This document shows positions 1 to 10,410 of a DNA stretch of 64,000 nucleotides, piece after piece. Origin of the DNA: JAJDXW01 sp965214795 (lineage in GTDB: Bacteria; Pseudomonadota; Gammaproteobacteria; HK1). The DNA is taken from contig OZ243976.1 in NCBI GenBank assembly GCA_965214795.1, positions 3,038,001-3,102,000 of the forward strand. Reading direction: 5' to 3'. Made by a program: the position numbers and the translations under genes. A model generated the notes under the pieces. That model was given only the letters and a program-made list of their open reading frames with translations, was not told the DNA's origin and searched no databases. The number at the start of each line of letters is the position of its first letter. Within the stretch, counting starts at the first letter, position 1.

Positions 1-864
1 GTGATCGTGGGGGACCGGCTCGTACCGGAACACATCGAGCCCCGCTCCCGCGATCCGGCCGGTCGCGAGCGCATCCACGAGGGCGCCTTCGTCCACCACC
101 CCGCCCCGGCAGGTGTTGACGAGGAACGCCTCGGGCTTCATGCGGGCGAGCGCTTCGCCGTCGATCAGCCGCTCCGTCCCCTCCGTGAGCGGAACGTGGA
201 GGCTCACGAAGTCGCTCTCCGCAAGCAGCTCGGGCAGGCCCCGATGGCGAACACCTTCGTCGTCCTCGATCTCCGCCGGCAGCCGCCGGCGGCTCCAGTA
301 GACGACCTCCATCCCGAACGCGCGGGCCCGGCGGGCTACCTCGGTCGCGATCTCGCCGAAGCCGACGAGGCCGAGGGTCCGCCCGTACAGCTCGAAGATC
401 CCGGGGAGCCCCATCCACTGGAAGCGGTGGCGCCGCTCCTCGGTTCGAATCGGCGCGAGGCCGAGCGCGCGATACTCCCCGCCGACGGTCGCCGCGTGGG
501 CCCGCACCACCTTCTTCGAGAGCCCCAGCATCAGCATCAGGGTCTGCTCCGCGACCGCGATGCAGCCCCGCTGGGGCATGAGGGCGACCGCAAGGCGACG
601 GGCGTGCGCCGCGGGAAGATCGACGCGGTCACGGCGGCCGGACCAGAGCTGGACCAGACGGAGCGAGGGGCCGGCGGCGTCCATGAGCTCGCCCGTCACC
701 GGGATCCGCCGGCTCACGATGGCCGCGGCGCCGGGAAGGAGCGCGTTCGGCGAGGGCTCCCCGCGAACCGGATCCCCCGGCGCGGCGAGGTCGATGCCGG
801 GGGCGACCCCCCGGATGAACTCGAGATCGTCGGCTCCGGTGGGATCGAGGAGGACCGCTCTCAC
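1..864 (-). CDS. D-2-hydroxyacid dehydrogenase family protein (3' end outside window)
   Basis: NAD-dependent oxidoreductase of the phosphoglycerate dehydrogenase-like family, interconverting a 2-hydroxy acid and a 2-keto acid; the substrate cannot be told. The translated 288 residues show the Rossmann motif GLVGFGEIA, then SDFVSLHVPLTEGT, the substrate-binding Arg in VNTCRGGVVD and the catalytic Glu in GLDVFRYEPVP. The catalytic His that follows lies beyond the window edge. The start is GTG at 864-862, sharing GTGA with the stop of the upstream SDR, so the two are translationally coupled. It is the last visible gene of a three-gene minus-strand operon of redox enzymes. Family is clear; role is inferred only from context. 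Confidence 0.85.
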   Translation of the reverse strand, partial: MRAVLLDPTGADDLEFIRGVAPGIDLAAPGDPVRGEPSPNALLPGAAAIVSRRIPVTGELMDAAGPSLRLVQLWSGRRDRVDLPAAHARRLAVALMPQRGCIAVAEQTLMLMLGLSKKVVRAHAATVGGEYRALGLAPIRTEERRHRFQWMGLPGIFELYGRTLGLVGFGEIATEVARRARAFGMEVVYWSRRRLPAEIEDDEGVRHRGLPELLAESDFVSLHVPLTEGTERLIDGEALARMKPEAFLVNTCRGGVVDEGALVDALATGRIAGAGLDVFRYEPVPHDH

Positions 865-1607
865 CACCCGTCCTGCGCCTCGAGCTCCCGCGTCAGCTCC
901 CAGGCGTTCACGTACCGGTCGTGGAGTCCGTCCGGCCCCTGCCGGGCGAGATGGACGAAAGCGGGGGCGATGACCGCCGGGTCCCGCCACACCTTTCGCT
1001 GCTCGGCGGGGTATGTGGTCTCGCTCATCGCGGTGTGGACCGGCGTCCCCGGGGTGATGGTGTTGACCGCGATGCCGTGGGGGCCGAGCTCCTGGGCGAG
1101 CGCGCGGCTCAGCCCTTCGACACCGAACTTCGAGGCGCAGTACGCGGTCATCCCCGCGAACCCCATCGCGCCGGCCCGGCTCGAGACGTTGATGATGGAC
1201 CCGGACCCCTGGCGCTTCATGGCCGGCACCACCGCGCGGGTGCAGAGGAAGGTCCCCCGGAGGTTGATGCCGAGGATGCGGTCCCACTCGATGAGGCTCA
1301 CCTCTTCGACGGGTTCGCTGGAGATGACCCCCGCGATGTTGGCGAGGCAGTCGACGCGGCCACTCGCGTCGAGGACGTGCGCGACGGCGCGCTCCACGTC
1401 CCCGGGGTCCGAGATGTCCGCGACCGACGGCGAAGCCGCGAGTCCGTCGGCACGGAGCCCGCCGACGACCGCGGCGAGTTCGTCGGTGGCGACATCGACC
1501 GCGTGGACCGCCGCCCCTTCGGCCGCGAATGCCCGGGCGACGGCGCGCCCGATCCCGCGGGCGGCGCCGGTGACGAGGGTGACCCGGCCGACGAGGCGTC
1601 CCGTCAC
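861..1607 (-). CDS. SDR family oxidoreductase
   Basis: Short-chain dehydrogenase/reductase, 248 residues, the normal length for a classical SDR. The N-terminal cofactor motif is TGAARGIG near residues 13-20. The structural NAG motif is present as NIAG. The active site is the Ser of NVSS followed by YCASK (Tyr and Lys). It lacks the usual C-terminal IDGG ending and instead finishes in a Trp/Glu-rich tail (YVNAWELTRELEAQDGW), which sets it apart from the neighbouring SDR. The start is GTG at 1607, overlapping the upstream stop as GTGA. Cytoplasmic NAD(P)H-linked alcohol/ketone chemistry is known for the family; the substrate is not predictable. Confidence 0.85.
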   Translation of the reverse strand: MTGRLVGRVTLVTGAARGIGRAVARAFAAEGAAVHAVDVATDELAAVVGGLRADGLAASPSVADISDPGDVERAVAHVLDASGRVDCLANIAGVISSEPVEEVSLIEWDRILGINLRGTFLCTRAVVPAMKRQGSGSIINVSSRAGAMGFAGMTAYCASKFGVEGLSRALAQELGPHGIAVNTITPGTPVHTAMSETTYPAEQRKVWRDPAVIAPAFVHLARQGPDGLHDRYVNAWELTRELEAQDGW

Positions 1608-2371
1608 GCGGCTACGCGCCCGCCGTCGATGAGGAGGCCGATCCCGGTCGTGAACGACGACTGGTCGGACGCGAGATAGAGCACCGTCCCCGCGATCTCC
1701 TCCGCGGTGCCCATGCGCCCGAGCGGCGTGACGCTCATCCAGCGCGCCCGCACCGCGTCCGGATCGTCGGCGAGCTCGAGGTTGCGCCGGTTCATGCCGG
1801 TGTCGATGACCCCGGGGCAGATCGCGTTGACGCGGATGTTCCGGTCGGCGTACTCGAGGGCGAGCACCCGGGTGAGGGACATGACCGCGCCCTTGGAGGA
1901 GGCGTAGGAGAGGTTGCCGCCCACGTTGGCGAAGGCGCTCACCGAGCTGTTGTTGACGATGGTGCCGCCGCCCGCCCGGAGGAGCGCCGGGATCGCGTGC
2001 TTGCAGCCGAAGAACGTGCCCTTGAGGTTGACGCCGATGACGCGGTCGAAGAGGGCCTCGGTCACCTCCGTGGACGGGGTGACCGGTTGCTCTATGCCGG
2101 CGTTGTTGAAGATCGTGTGAAGCCCGCCGTAGACGCGCTCGGCGGTCGCGACGAGGGCCGCGACCTGCGACTCGACCGCGACGTCGGTCCGAGCGAAGGT
2201 GGCCTCCCCGCCCGCCCCGCGGATCTCCTCGCAGGCGTGCGCTCCGGCCCTCGCGTCGACGTCGCCGAGGACGACGCGGGCCCCCTCTCGGGCGAAGCAG
2301 ACGGCCGTTGCGCGGCCCATTCCGGACGCGGCGCCGGTCACCACCGCGACCTTGCCCTTCAGGGCATCCAT
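1604..2371 (-). CDS. SDR family oxidoreductase (classical, FabG-like)
   Basis: Classical SDR of 255 residues. Visible motifs are TGAASGMG (nucleotide binding), NNAG, the catalytic Ser in NNSSVSA, YASSKGA (Tyr/Lys pair), the PG motif in NAICPGVIDTG, and the C-terminal LLIDGG. A strong Shine-Dalgarno sequence, GGAGG, lies upstream of the ATG at 2371. It is the first gene of the operon with the SDR and 2-hydroxyacid dehydrogenase downstream; both junctions are GTGA overlaps. Three oxidoreductases in a row suggest stepwise oxidation of a hydroxylated substrate. This is inference; the family level is certain. Confidence 0.88.
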   Translation of the reverse strand: MDALKGKVAVVTGAASGMGRATAVCFAREGARVVLGDVDARAGAHACEEIRGAGGEATFARTDVAVESQVAALVATAERVYGGLHTIFNNAGIEQPVTPSTEVTEALFDRVIGVNLKGTFFGCKHAIPALLRAGGGTIVNNSSVSAFANVGGNLSYASSKGAVMSLTRVLALEYADRNIRVNAICPGVIDTGMNRRNLELADDPDAVRARWMSVTPLGRMGTAEEIAGTVLYLASDQSSFTTGIGLLIDGGRVAA

Positions 2372-2467
2372 CGAGCCCTCCTCCCAGGTCCGCCCGAGTC
2401 GCGGGAAATCCTACGGGTTTGCCATCCGGATCGCCAATGTGGTGACATGCGGCGCCAGGGACGTTTC

Positions 2468-2565
2468 ACGCTGCGGCTCCGGCCCCCGGCAGGTCGGACC
2501 GGGGTGGCGCAATCCGGCAGGGGGGGCCTCTCCGCGATGTCGGGTTGCGTTTTCGGCCGACCGGC
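2468..2565 (+). repeat. Dispersed palindromic repeat pair (copy a)
   Basis: Two imperfect copies of the window-wide palindrome: about 2492-2517 (AGGTCGGA...GCAATCCGG) and 2537-2565 (GTCGGGTTGCG...CGGCCGACC). The leader 2468-2490 (CACGCTGCGGCTCCGGCCCC) is shared with the copies at 37.99 kb and, inverted, at 47.63-47.68 kb. The pair fills the divergent gap between an SDR operon and an ABC ATPase pair. Confidence 0.6.
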
Positions 2566-2653
2566 CTCAGGCGTGCACTGGCCCTTCGCAGGGGGGGCAC
2601 CGCCCGGAGGTCGCCGCATTGCTCTCGACGTCACGCGCCGCGGAAAGGCCCGC

Positions 2654-4677
<2,024 letters not shown>

Positions 4678-4887
4678 GCCGATCCCCCCTCCGTCCGCAA
4701 CGGGCGGCCACGGCGGCATCCACCCCTTGCCCCCGTTGCCCGCCGGGAAGCCGTCGTGCCCCTGGCTCCAGGCCGGAGAACGGTGCGAAGCCGCTCGGTC
4801 TCGGCGTCCGGACAGCGGTCAGACTCCACCCGCATGGCAGCGGGCTCCCGCGGGTCCCGCAGATGGCAGACGTCCCGGTCGAGCTCC

Positions 4888-5990
4888 CTACCAGCGCACC
4901 GTCACCCGCAGGCTCACCCCGTGCTCGGGCCGCCCATCGTCGGTCGCCGCCTCGCGCCGCGTCGCCTCCAGGTGGAGCCCGAACGAGCCGGCGTTGCCGC
5001 CCGCAGTGTTCCCGCCCGCGAGCGTCAGACGCCACCCGAGGCGGTAGTCGCGGCCACTCTCCGACACCCCGAAGCCAAGCTCCGGCGTCCCCGTGAAACG
5101 CCCCCCGAAGGCGGAAAGCCCGTACCCGACCCGAGCCTCCAGGCGACGACGCCCAAGCAGATCCGCCGGCCCCGCGTCGTCGTCGGCCCCACCGAGCCCC
5201 GCCATGGTGTCGCGCCCGTAGAGCGCGTCCACACCGCCGGTCGCCGACGCACCCAGGGCCTGACCGAGGGTCAGACTCAGGCCCCGATCCGAGGACGGGG
5301 ACGGGTCGAAGGCGAGCGAGCCCGAGAGGCCGACCTCACGGAAGCCCGACGCCTCATGGCCGAGAAGCCCGCGACCATGCAGGTCCGCCGTCACCCCCGA
5401 GGACGGATCGGCATAGGCAAGACCGACACCCAAGTCCACACCGAACCCGGTCTCCGCGTCGCCTCCGTCATGGCGCACCCCGAGCCCGAACGAGGGCGTC
5501 ACCGTCCCCCTCGCGCTCGTCATGCGCGTCTTCCAACACCGCGACGTGCACCGTCTTCTCCGTCTCGCCCGCCTCGAAGCGCACCACGCCCGACACGGTC
5601 ACGTAGTCGGCGCCCGCCGCCGCACTGCCGTCCGAGGTCGCGTAGCGCACCGACACCGCCGAGGTCCGCGCCTCGTCCAGGGTCACCCGGAAGGCGAGCG
5701 GCGCCCCCGCCGACTCGTTCACCCGCGCGTCCGCCACCGATACGCCCGCACCCGCGGCCCCGTCATGGCCCCGCCGCCCGCGTCAGACGAAGCTCCACTT
5801 CCGCGCCCACCGGCCATGGAGCGCCCTCGACCGGCCAGCGGAAAACCCGCCCCGAGCCGCCCTCCGCCAGCGGCAGCGACAAGGCGCCCGCCCGCAGCGT
5901 CAACTCGTCGGCCACAGCCGGCCGGCGGCTGAAGCGCACCCTCACCAGACCCTTCGGCGGCCCGAACCATGCCGAGGGCGTCGCGGTCAC
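4888..5990 (-). pseudogene. Broken Calx-beta / outer-membrane beta-barrel surface protein
   Basis: Three consecutive minus-strand pieces lie in different reading frames. About 5990-5763 resembles the domain found ahead of the Calx-beta repeats in such proteins (LVRVRFSRRPAV...). 5755-5500 is a Calx-beta domain (VRYATSDGSAAAGADYV then FEAGETEKTVHVAVLEDAHDE). 5523-4888 is a C-terminal autotransporter-like barrel (LTADLHGRGL-like and GYGLSAFGGRFTGTPELGFG) ending in an aromatic residue (VTVRW). The Calx-beta piece stops just after its DAHDE motif and runs straight into the barrel in another frame, so an internal deletion plus at least two frameshifts have inactivated it. No start codon or signal peptide is attached. 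An intact relative would be a secreted, calcium-binding adhesin-like protein. Confidence 0.7.
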
Positions 5991-6158
5991 GCCGGTCACG
6001 CCGGTCACGGCCCTTTGCGTCGGTATCCACTGCGAGACACTCACGGGGTGGCCTCCCTCCACGGAATGGCCCCCTTCCGGCGAAATCGAGCACCTCTCCG
6101 ACGAACGACGCGCCCCCGGCCTACAGACACACCGACCGCGCGGGCCGACCATGGCCCC

Positions 6159-7265
6159 ATGACACACGAACGACCCTCCGGAACGAACGGGCGCCGGCTC
6201 GTGCGCCACGACCCCGCCTTCAAACGCTACTTCTCCCTCGCGACGGTGGTCGAGGACCTGCTGCGCGCTTTCGCCGCCCCGGACTGGGCCCAGAGCCTGG
6301 ACTTCTCCACCCTGTCCGACGCCTCCCCGGAGTTCGTCGACGAGACCCTCCACGCACGCTGCGGCGACATGGTGTGGCGGGTGTGCTTCCGCGATGGCAC
6401 GCTCGCCGACGGCGCCCGGCGTTACCTGTTCGTGCTGCTGGAGTTCCAGTCCTCGGTGGACGCGCACATGCAGGGGCGGATGCGCCGCTACACCGACGCC
6501 CTGCTCGAACGCCTGATGCACAACGGCGTAGAGGCTCGCGAGGGTGAGCTGCCCCCGGTGCTGCCGGTGGTGCTCTACAACGGCAACGAGTCGTGGACCG
6601 CGCAAGGCTCGGCGCCGCCCGGGTGGGCGACGCCCGGCCATGCCGAAGCGCTACCCGACAGGGAGCGCCGTGCGTTGGCGCGCTTCCGGTCGCAGGCGTA
6701 CCATCTGGTGGACATGGCCGAGTGGCGCGGCGGGGGCTGGCCGGAGGCGAACCGGGTCAGCGCTTGGGCGCGGCTGCAGCACGCGGACACGCCCGAGGAG
6801 TTGCTGGAGTGGCTGTCCGAGGAGATGGCCCGGCGCCCGGGGGCGGGCGAAGAGCCGGTGCGCCGGGCGCTGCACGCATGGGCGGGCGAGTGGTGGGGCC
6901 GGCTGATGGACAAGAGGCCGCAGGGACCGCAGAGGTTCCCGCCGTTCGAGGAGATGGAGAGGGCAGGAGGAGGGAGGCGCATGGCAACGATATGGGAAGC
7001 GAAAGTGGACCGGTACAAGGCCGGCTTGCTCGCTCAGGGCATCGAGCAGGGCTTGGCCGACGGTGAGCAGCGAGCACTGTGCCGGGTGGCGGCGCGGCGT
7101 TTCGGGGACGACGACGCCGAGCGGCTCCGCCCGTTGTTGCGCCGGGTGCCCGTGGACGGGCTCGCCCGGGTGGGCGACTGGCTGGTCGACTGCGAGACGG
7201 GTGAGGAGGTGATCCGCCGCGTCGAGGAGCTGGCGGCGAACGGCTCGCCCGCCGGGCGCGCATAG
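6159..7265 (+). CDS. Rpn family recombination-promoting nuclease / putative transposase (PD-(D/E)XK)
   Basis: A 368-residue protein of the Rpn/YhgA-like PD-(D/E)XK nuclease family, known for DNA cleavage linked to horizontal transfer and sometimes to phage defence. The N-terminus has HDPAFKRYFS. The nuclease core shows the acidic cluster DFSTLSDASPEFVDE and the hallmark FVLLEFQSSVD (E-x-Q variant of the E-x-K motif), followed by PVVLYNGNESW. The C-terminal third is helical and Arg/Glu rich (IEQGLADGEQRALCRVAARRFG). The ATG at 6159 puts HDPAFK about 17 residues in, as in relatives. It is the only intact gene in a stretch of broken ones (4.9-9.1 kb). Confidence 0.8.
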   Translation: MTHERPSGTNGRRLVRHDPAFKRYFSLATVVEDLLRAFAAPDWAQSLDFSTLSDASPEFVDETLHARCGDMVWRVCFRDGTLADGARRYLFVLLEFQSSVDAHMQGRMRRYTDALLERLMHNGVEAREGELPPVLPVVLYNGNESWTAQGSAPPGWATPGHAEALPDRERRALARFRSQAYHLVDMAEWRGGGWPEANRVSAWARLQHADTPEELLEWLSEEMARRPGAGEEPVRRALHAWAGEWWGRLMDKRPQGPQRFPPFEEMERAGGGRRMATIWEAKVDRYKAGLLAQGIEQGLADGEQRALCRVAARRFGDDDAERLRPLLRRVPVDGLARVGDWLVDCETGEEVIRRVEELAANGSPAGRA

Positions 7266-7407
7266 CCGACGACGCGGAACGGATGGGGGCGTAACGGGAA
7301 CGGAATCGGCGATGACGATTCGAGAGACACCGGGATCGGCAAACGCTGTCCCGGCGCCGGTTCGGGCAGCCTCCGGTGAGGACCGACCTGCCGAGGAGAC
7401 CCGAACC

Positions 7408-7494
7408 ATGAACATCGAGTCCATGCGCATCGAATCGCACCGCAGTTTCAAGGCCGTCGAGCACGTGCCCGCAACGGTACGCTGTCAGTCATGA
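7408..7494 (+). pseudogene. Short N-terminal remnant, possibly of a transposase/integrase gene
   Basis: A stretch encoding MNIESMRIESHRSFKAVEH and ending at a TGA at 7492-7494. The opening MNIESMRIES looks to me like the N-terminus of integrase-type transposases, but only about 28 residues remain and I cannot verify the match. It could equally be chance. It sits in a 274 bp gap between the Rpn nuclease and the broken Uma2 gene. Confidence 0.25.
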
Positions 7495-7539
7495 CCGCAG
7501 GCGGCCGTATCCTGCCCCGATACGGACCGGGGAGACTTC

Positions 7540-7915
7540 TCAGGGCCAGAGGTCGCCGAGGCTGAAGGCGACCGCATCGAGGGACGGATGCCGGCCGGAT
7601 CGTCGTCCTTCGCACTCGCAATGAGTACCCACCGTCCTTCGTGCAGCTCGAACGCCTCCAGCGTGCGGTCCGTCGGGTCCATGAACCACAGGGACCCCAC
7701 CCCCTCGCGCGCATGGACCGAGCGCTTGCCGTGCAGGTCGAGCTCGCGGGCGAGGCCGAGAGCACCTCGCACACCCAGTCCGGCGCCAGGGTGACGTACG
7801 CCGTGTCGGGGTATTCCGGCATCCGCTCCCGGCGCCAGCCCGCCAGATCCGGCATCAGGATCTCCTTGCCGAGATGCAGCTCCGGCCCGTCGATGATCCC
7901 CCACGACCGCCGCGG
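7540..7915 (-). pseudogene. Uma2 family endonuclease (DUF820), truncated and frameshifted
   Basis: Minus-strand remains of a Uma2-type restriction-endonuclease-like protein. The frame beginning near 7915 reads WGIIDGPELHLGKEILMPDL, then PDTAYVTLAPDWVCEVLS. It then shifts frame to ELDLHGKRSVHAREGVGSLW and TLEAFELHEGRWVLIASAKD, and shifts again to DAVAFSLGDLWP before a TGA at 7540-7542. The family's N-terminal region (first ~50 residues) is absent. Two frameshifts plus truncation make it non-functional. Intact members are PD-(D/E)XK nucleases, abundant in cyanobacteria and symbiotic bacteria, of mostly unknown role. Confidence 0.75.
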
Positions 7916-7980
7916 CCGAACTGAAAGGGATTCGAGAGATCGGTGCCGAATACGGATTGACGGATCACCATATCGCCAGT

Positions 7981-8228
7981 ATGTTTCTCCATGTGAAAAC
8001 CACCCTCAACATCAACGATACGGTGATGCAGCGGTTGCGGGAGGCAGCGGCGCGTCGTGGAACCACGATGTCCGCCTTGGTGGAGGCAGGACTCGGGCGG
8101 GTGCTCGCCGAGCCAGGGCCGTCCGGCGAGGGATCGGTTCTGCCGCCGCTGCCTTCCTGGAACGGGGCAAGGAGCTGGTCGACCTCACCAACCGCGAAGC
8201 GCTCTACCGGGCGATGGAAGAGGACTGA
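7981..8228 (+). pseudogene. VapB-type antitoxin (ribbon-helix-helix), frameshifted near its C-terminus
   Basis: Starting at ATG 7981 the frame reads MFLHVKTTLNINDTVMQRL, REAAARRGTTMSALVEAGL, an RHH DNA-binding domain typical of VapB-type antitoxins. After LPPLPSWNG a single-base deletion moves the remainder into another frame, where GKELVDLTNREALYRAMEED follows and stops at 8226-8228; that tail is the expected antitoxin C-terminus. The cognate PIN toxin that should follow immediately is missing. The downstream sequence is instead the truncated end of an opposing PIN gene. Confidence 0.7.
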
Positions 8229-8230
8229 AG

Positions 8231-8467
8231 GTGCTGGTATTCGAAACGGATATTCGGCTCGCTGAACAGCCGTTCGAGAACGACTACCAGCTCGACCTTG
8301 GCCAGACGATACTTGCGTCCGACGAGCGTCCACACGGTTTCCACCAGCACGACATCCGTAATCAGGACGGTCTCGGCGGCATCGAAAACGGCGTCCGCAC
8401 GCGCTGCCTGGGCCTCGTCGTCATGCAGCAGATACCGGAGCAAGACGTTGGTGTCGACCGCGATCAA
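8231..8467 (-). pseudogene. PIN-domain toxin (VapC-like), C-terminal part missing
   Basis: The minus-strand frame opens with TTG at 8467 (IAVDTNVLLRYLLHDDEAQA), containing the first catalytic Asp of PIN ribonucleases, and continues through TDVVLVETVWTL (conserved Glu) and LERLFSEPNIRFE. It then leaves the family pattern after about 78 residues (YQHLQSSSIAR) and stops inside the opposing antitoxin remnant near 8204. A complete PIN toxin is about 130 residues and carries two further acidic residues, which are absent. The start overlaps the AbrB-type antitoxin stop (TTGA), the normal layout of an antitoxin-toxin pair. Toxicity is probably lost. Confidence 0.75.
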
Positions 8468-8691
8468 GGCGTCGACTCGTTCAGCGCGTCTTGCAGGGAC
8501 TCCTCGTCACTGACGACGGGGTCGCCGGCCACGTGGCGCAGCATCCCCTTGGCCGCGCCGGCAACTTTTCGCACGATGGTGATACGACCATCGGCAACGA
8601 AGTTGCGGTACTCGTCCCCTGGCCCGATTCCGACTTTTCTGCATTGATCGATGGGGAGGGTAATCTGGCGCTTGGCACTCAATCGCGGCAT
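8464..8691 (-). CDS. AbrB/MazE-type (SpoVT-AbrB fold) antitoxin
   Basis: A 75-residue protein with the swapped-hairpin AbrB pattern near the N-terminus (RLSAKRQITLPIDQCRKVGI, then GDEYRNFVADGRITIVRK). The C-terminal half (DPVVSDEESLQDAL) would bind the toxin. ATG at 8691 is preceded by GGGGAGG. It precedes and overlaps a PIN toxin, so this is the antitoxin of a VapBC-type module; such antitoxins bind their own promoter. Because the toxin is truncated, it is now an orphan. Confidence 0.75.
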   Translation of the reverse strand: MPRLSAKRQITLPIDQCRKVGIGPGDEYRNFVADGRITIVRKVAGAAKGMLRHVAGDPVVSDEESLQDALNESTP

Positions 8692-9106
8692 GAATCCGTC
8701 CTCCCCGACATGGTCGTTTCGGGCGAATGGTATTTGTTTCTTTACTCACAATCAATTGGTAAAGAATCGACCACCAAGCTGCGCTCCCGCAGGCTGCCTC
8801 CCATATGTCGGTCGTGCGCTCGCCATCACCTCCCTCAGCGGGCGCACCATCTTCTCCGCCGCCTGCTTCAACTCCGCATCGGTCCGTGATGATGCGGAAG
8901 CCTGCCAAGCGACGCCGGGCCGGCCGACCTTGACTACGCCGGCCGCCGCCGGGGACGTTCGGGCACTTGGCCGCCGCGCGCGAGTGCGGGAGCAGTTGCG
9001 GCTCGCCCGTAAATCGGCTCCTCGTCCTGCGGTGGGTCCCGCTGGTGCGCTGCCGGTCATGGTCGGTGGAGACCGGACTGCCGGGAAGCGGAGAGAGAAT
9101 CGGCAT
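8692..9106. other. Non-coding / decayed stretch
   Basis: A gap of about 415 bases between the antitoxin promoter and the first palindromic repeat. The minus strand has a short coding-like piece (AELKQAAEKMVRPLREVMA), and another frame supplies a possible upstream portion (RRLAGFRIITD), suggesting a frameshifted remnant that I do not recognise. 8730-8765 is unusually AT-rich for this window and may hold the antitoxin promoter. Confidence 0.4.
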
Positions 9107-9184
9107 GGTCGGATGTGCGAAGCGCAATCCGACCGAAGCCCCCGCGTGCGAGGTCGGGTTACGCCTTCGGCTTGCCCGACCTGC
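9107..9184. repeat. Dispersed palindromic repeat pair (copy b)
   Basis: Two head-to-tail hairpins. 9107-9134 is GGTCGGAT / ATCCGACC (perfect 8 bp arms) with an inner TGCG/CGCA stem. 9151-9182 has AGGTCGGG / CCCGACCT arms with an inner GCC-TTC-GGC. The second unit overlaps the 3' end of the DegT-type aminotransferase gene and supplies its last codons and TAA stop. Confidence 0.75.
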
Positions 9185-10316
9185 CGCGTGAGTTGGCGGC
9201 GAGGGAATCGGCGATGCGCCGGCAATCCGCGCCGTCGAGATGCGGGCCGATGGGCAGCGAGAGCAGGGTGGCGCCGAGGCGGTCGGCGACCGGAAACGGC
9301 CGCCTCGCGGCCGGCGTCTCCCGGTAGACGGGCTGGCGGTGGAGCGGCGGCGCATAGTGGAGCCCGGTCGCGATTCCGCCTTCCGCGAGCCGGCGGCGCA
9401 CCCGGTCCCGCTCCTCGAGGTGGACCACGTAGTTGCGGAAGGTGTGGACATGGCCGGGGCGAACGGTCGGAGTCCGAATCGGGGTATCGGCGAGCGCGCC
9501 GGTGTAGAGGGATGCGCGTCGGACGTGGCCGTGGATCAATTCCTGCACGTGCCGGAGCTTCACCCGCAGCATGGCGGCCTGCAGCTCGTCCAGCCGCTCG
9601 TTGCAGCCCTCGTCCAGGTGCTCGAGCGGCGGCGGCGCCGGCCCCTCCCGGTAGTGCCGCTCGCGCTCCTGCCCGTAGCCGGCGAGACGCTCCATGCGCC
9701 GTGCGACCGCCGCATCGTTCGTGACGGCCGCCCCGCCGCTCCCGCAGGCGCCGAGGTGCTTGCTCGGAGCAAAGCTGAAGCAGGTGACGTCGGCCCACCG
9801 GCCGACCGGCCGGCCGTCGACGGATGCCCCGAGAGCGAGGCAGGCGTCCTCGACGATGGCGAGACCGTGCCGGCCCGCCAGCGCGCGGAGGGCCGGCAGG
9901 TCCGCCGGATGCCCATAGAGGTCCACGGCGAGGATCGCGGCCGTGCGCGAGGTGACGGCGGCGTCGACCTCGACCGGGTCGATGTTGCCGGTGTCGGGCT
10001 CGACGTCGACCCAGACCGCGGTGGCGCCGGCGTGGTGGATCGCGGCCGTCGATCCGATGTCGCTGTTCGGGACGGTGATGACCTCGTCGCCGCGCCCGAC
10101 GCCGAGGGCGAGCAGGGCCACCTTGAGCGCGGCCGTTCCGGAGTTCGTGCCGACGGCGTGCGCGGCCCCCGACCAGCGGGCGAATTCGGCCTCGAAGGCC
10201 GGCACCTCCGGCCCCCAGTCCAGCCGGCCGCTCTCGAGCACCCCCGCGAGCGCCGCATCCAGGGCCGGCTTCAGCTCCCGGTAGACGACGGTGTGATCGT
10301 AGAAGGGAATCGGCAT
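9159..10316 (-). CDS. DegT/DnrJ/EryC1/StrS-family aminotransferase
   Basis: PLP-dependent aminotransferase of the sugar-aminotransferase (AHBA synthase-like) family, 385 residues. The N-terminal half has GTNSGTAALKVAL (phosphate binding), VDLYGHPADL and the cofactor Asp in IVEDACLALGA. The PLP lysine is K186 in SFAPSKHLGACG. ATG 10316 follows a GGGAGG Shine-Dalgarno sequence. The last residues (GRSGKPKA) and the TAA lie within a dispersed palindromic repeat, so the natural C-terminus was probably replaced. Members transfer amino groups to keto-sugars; no other sugar genes are nearby, so the role is uncertain. It is downstream of an ABC ATPase pair on the same strand. Confidence 0.85.
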   Translation of the reverse strand: MPIPFYDHTVVYRELKPALDAALAGVLESGRLDWGPEVPAFEAEFARWSGAAHAVGTNSGTAALKVALLALGVGRGDEVITVPNSDIGSTAAIHHAGATAVWVDVEPDTGNIDPVEVDAAVTSRTAAILAVDLYGHPADLPALRALAGRHGLAIVEDACLALGASVDGRPVGRWADVTCFSFAPSKHLGACGSGGAAVTNDAAVARRMERLAGYGQERERHYREGPAPPPLEHLDEGCNERLDELQAAMLRVKLRHVQELIHGHVRRASLYTGALADTPIRTPTVRPGHVHTFRNYVVHLEERDRVRRRLAEGGIATGLHYAPPLHRQPVYRETPAARRPFPVADRLGATLLSLPIGPHLDGADCRRIADSLAANSRGRSGKPKA

Positions 10317-10410
10317 GAGTCCTCCCGCTTCGCCGCGACGGCCCGCTCGGGCGGGCGCTCGCCGGGCGGGCGAGGCGGGTCCACCGGACGGTGCAGCCGG
10401 CACCACCGGC

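Noticed and set aside
1..1632. 543-residue plus-strand open frame across the first genes
   Set aside because: It is the antisense of a 2-hydroxyacid dehydrogenase and an SDR with complete motifs; high GC content keeps the opposite frames open.
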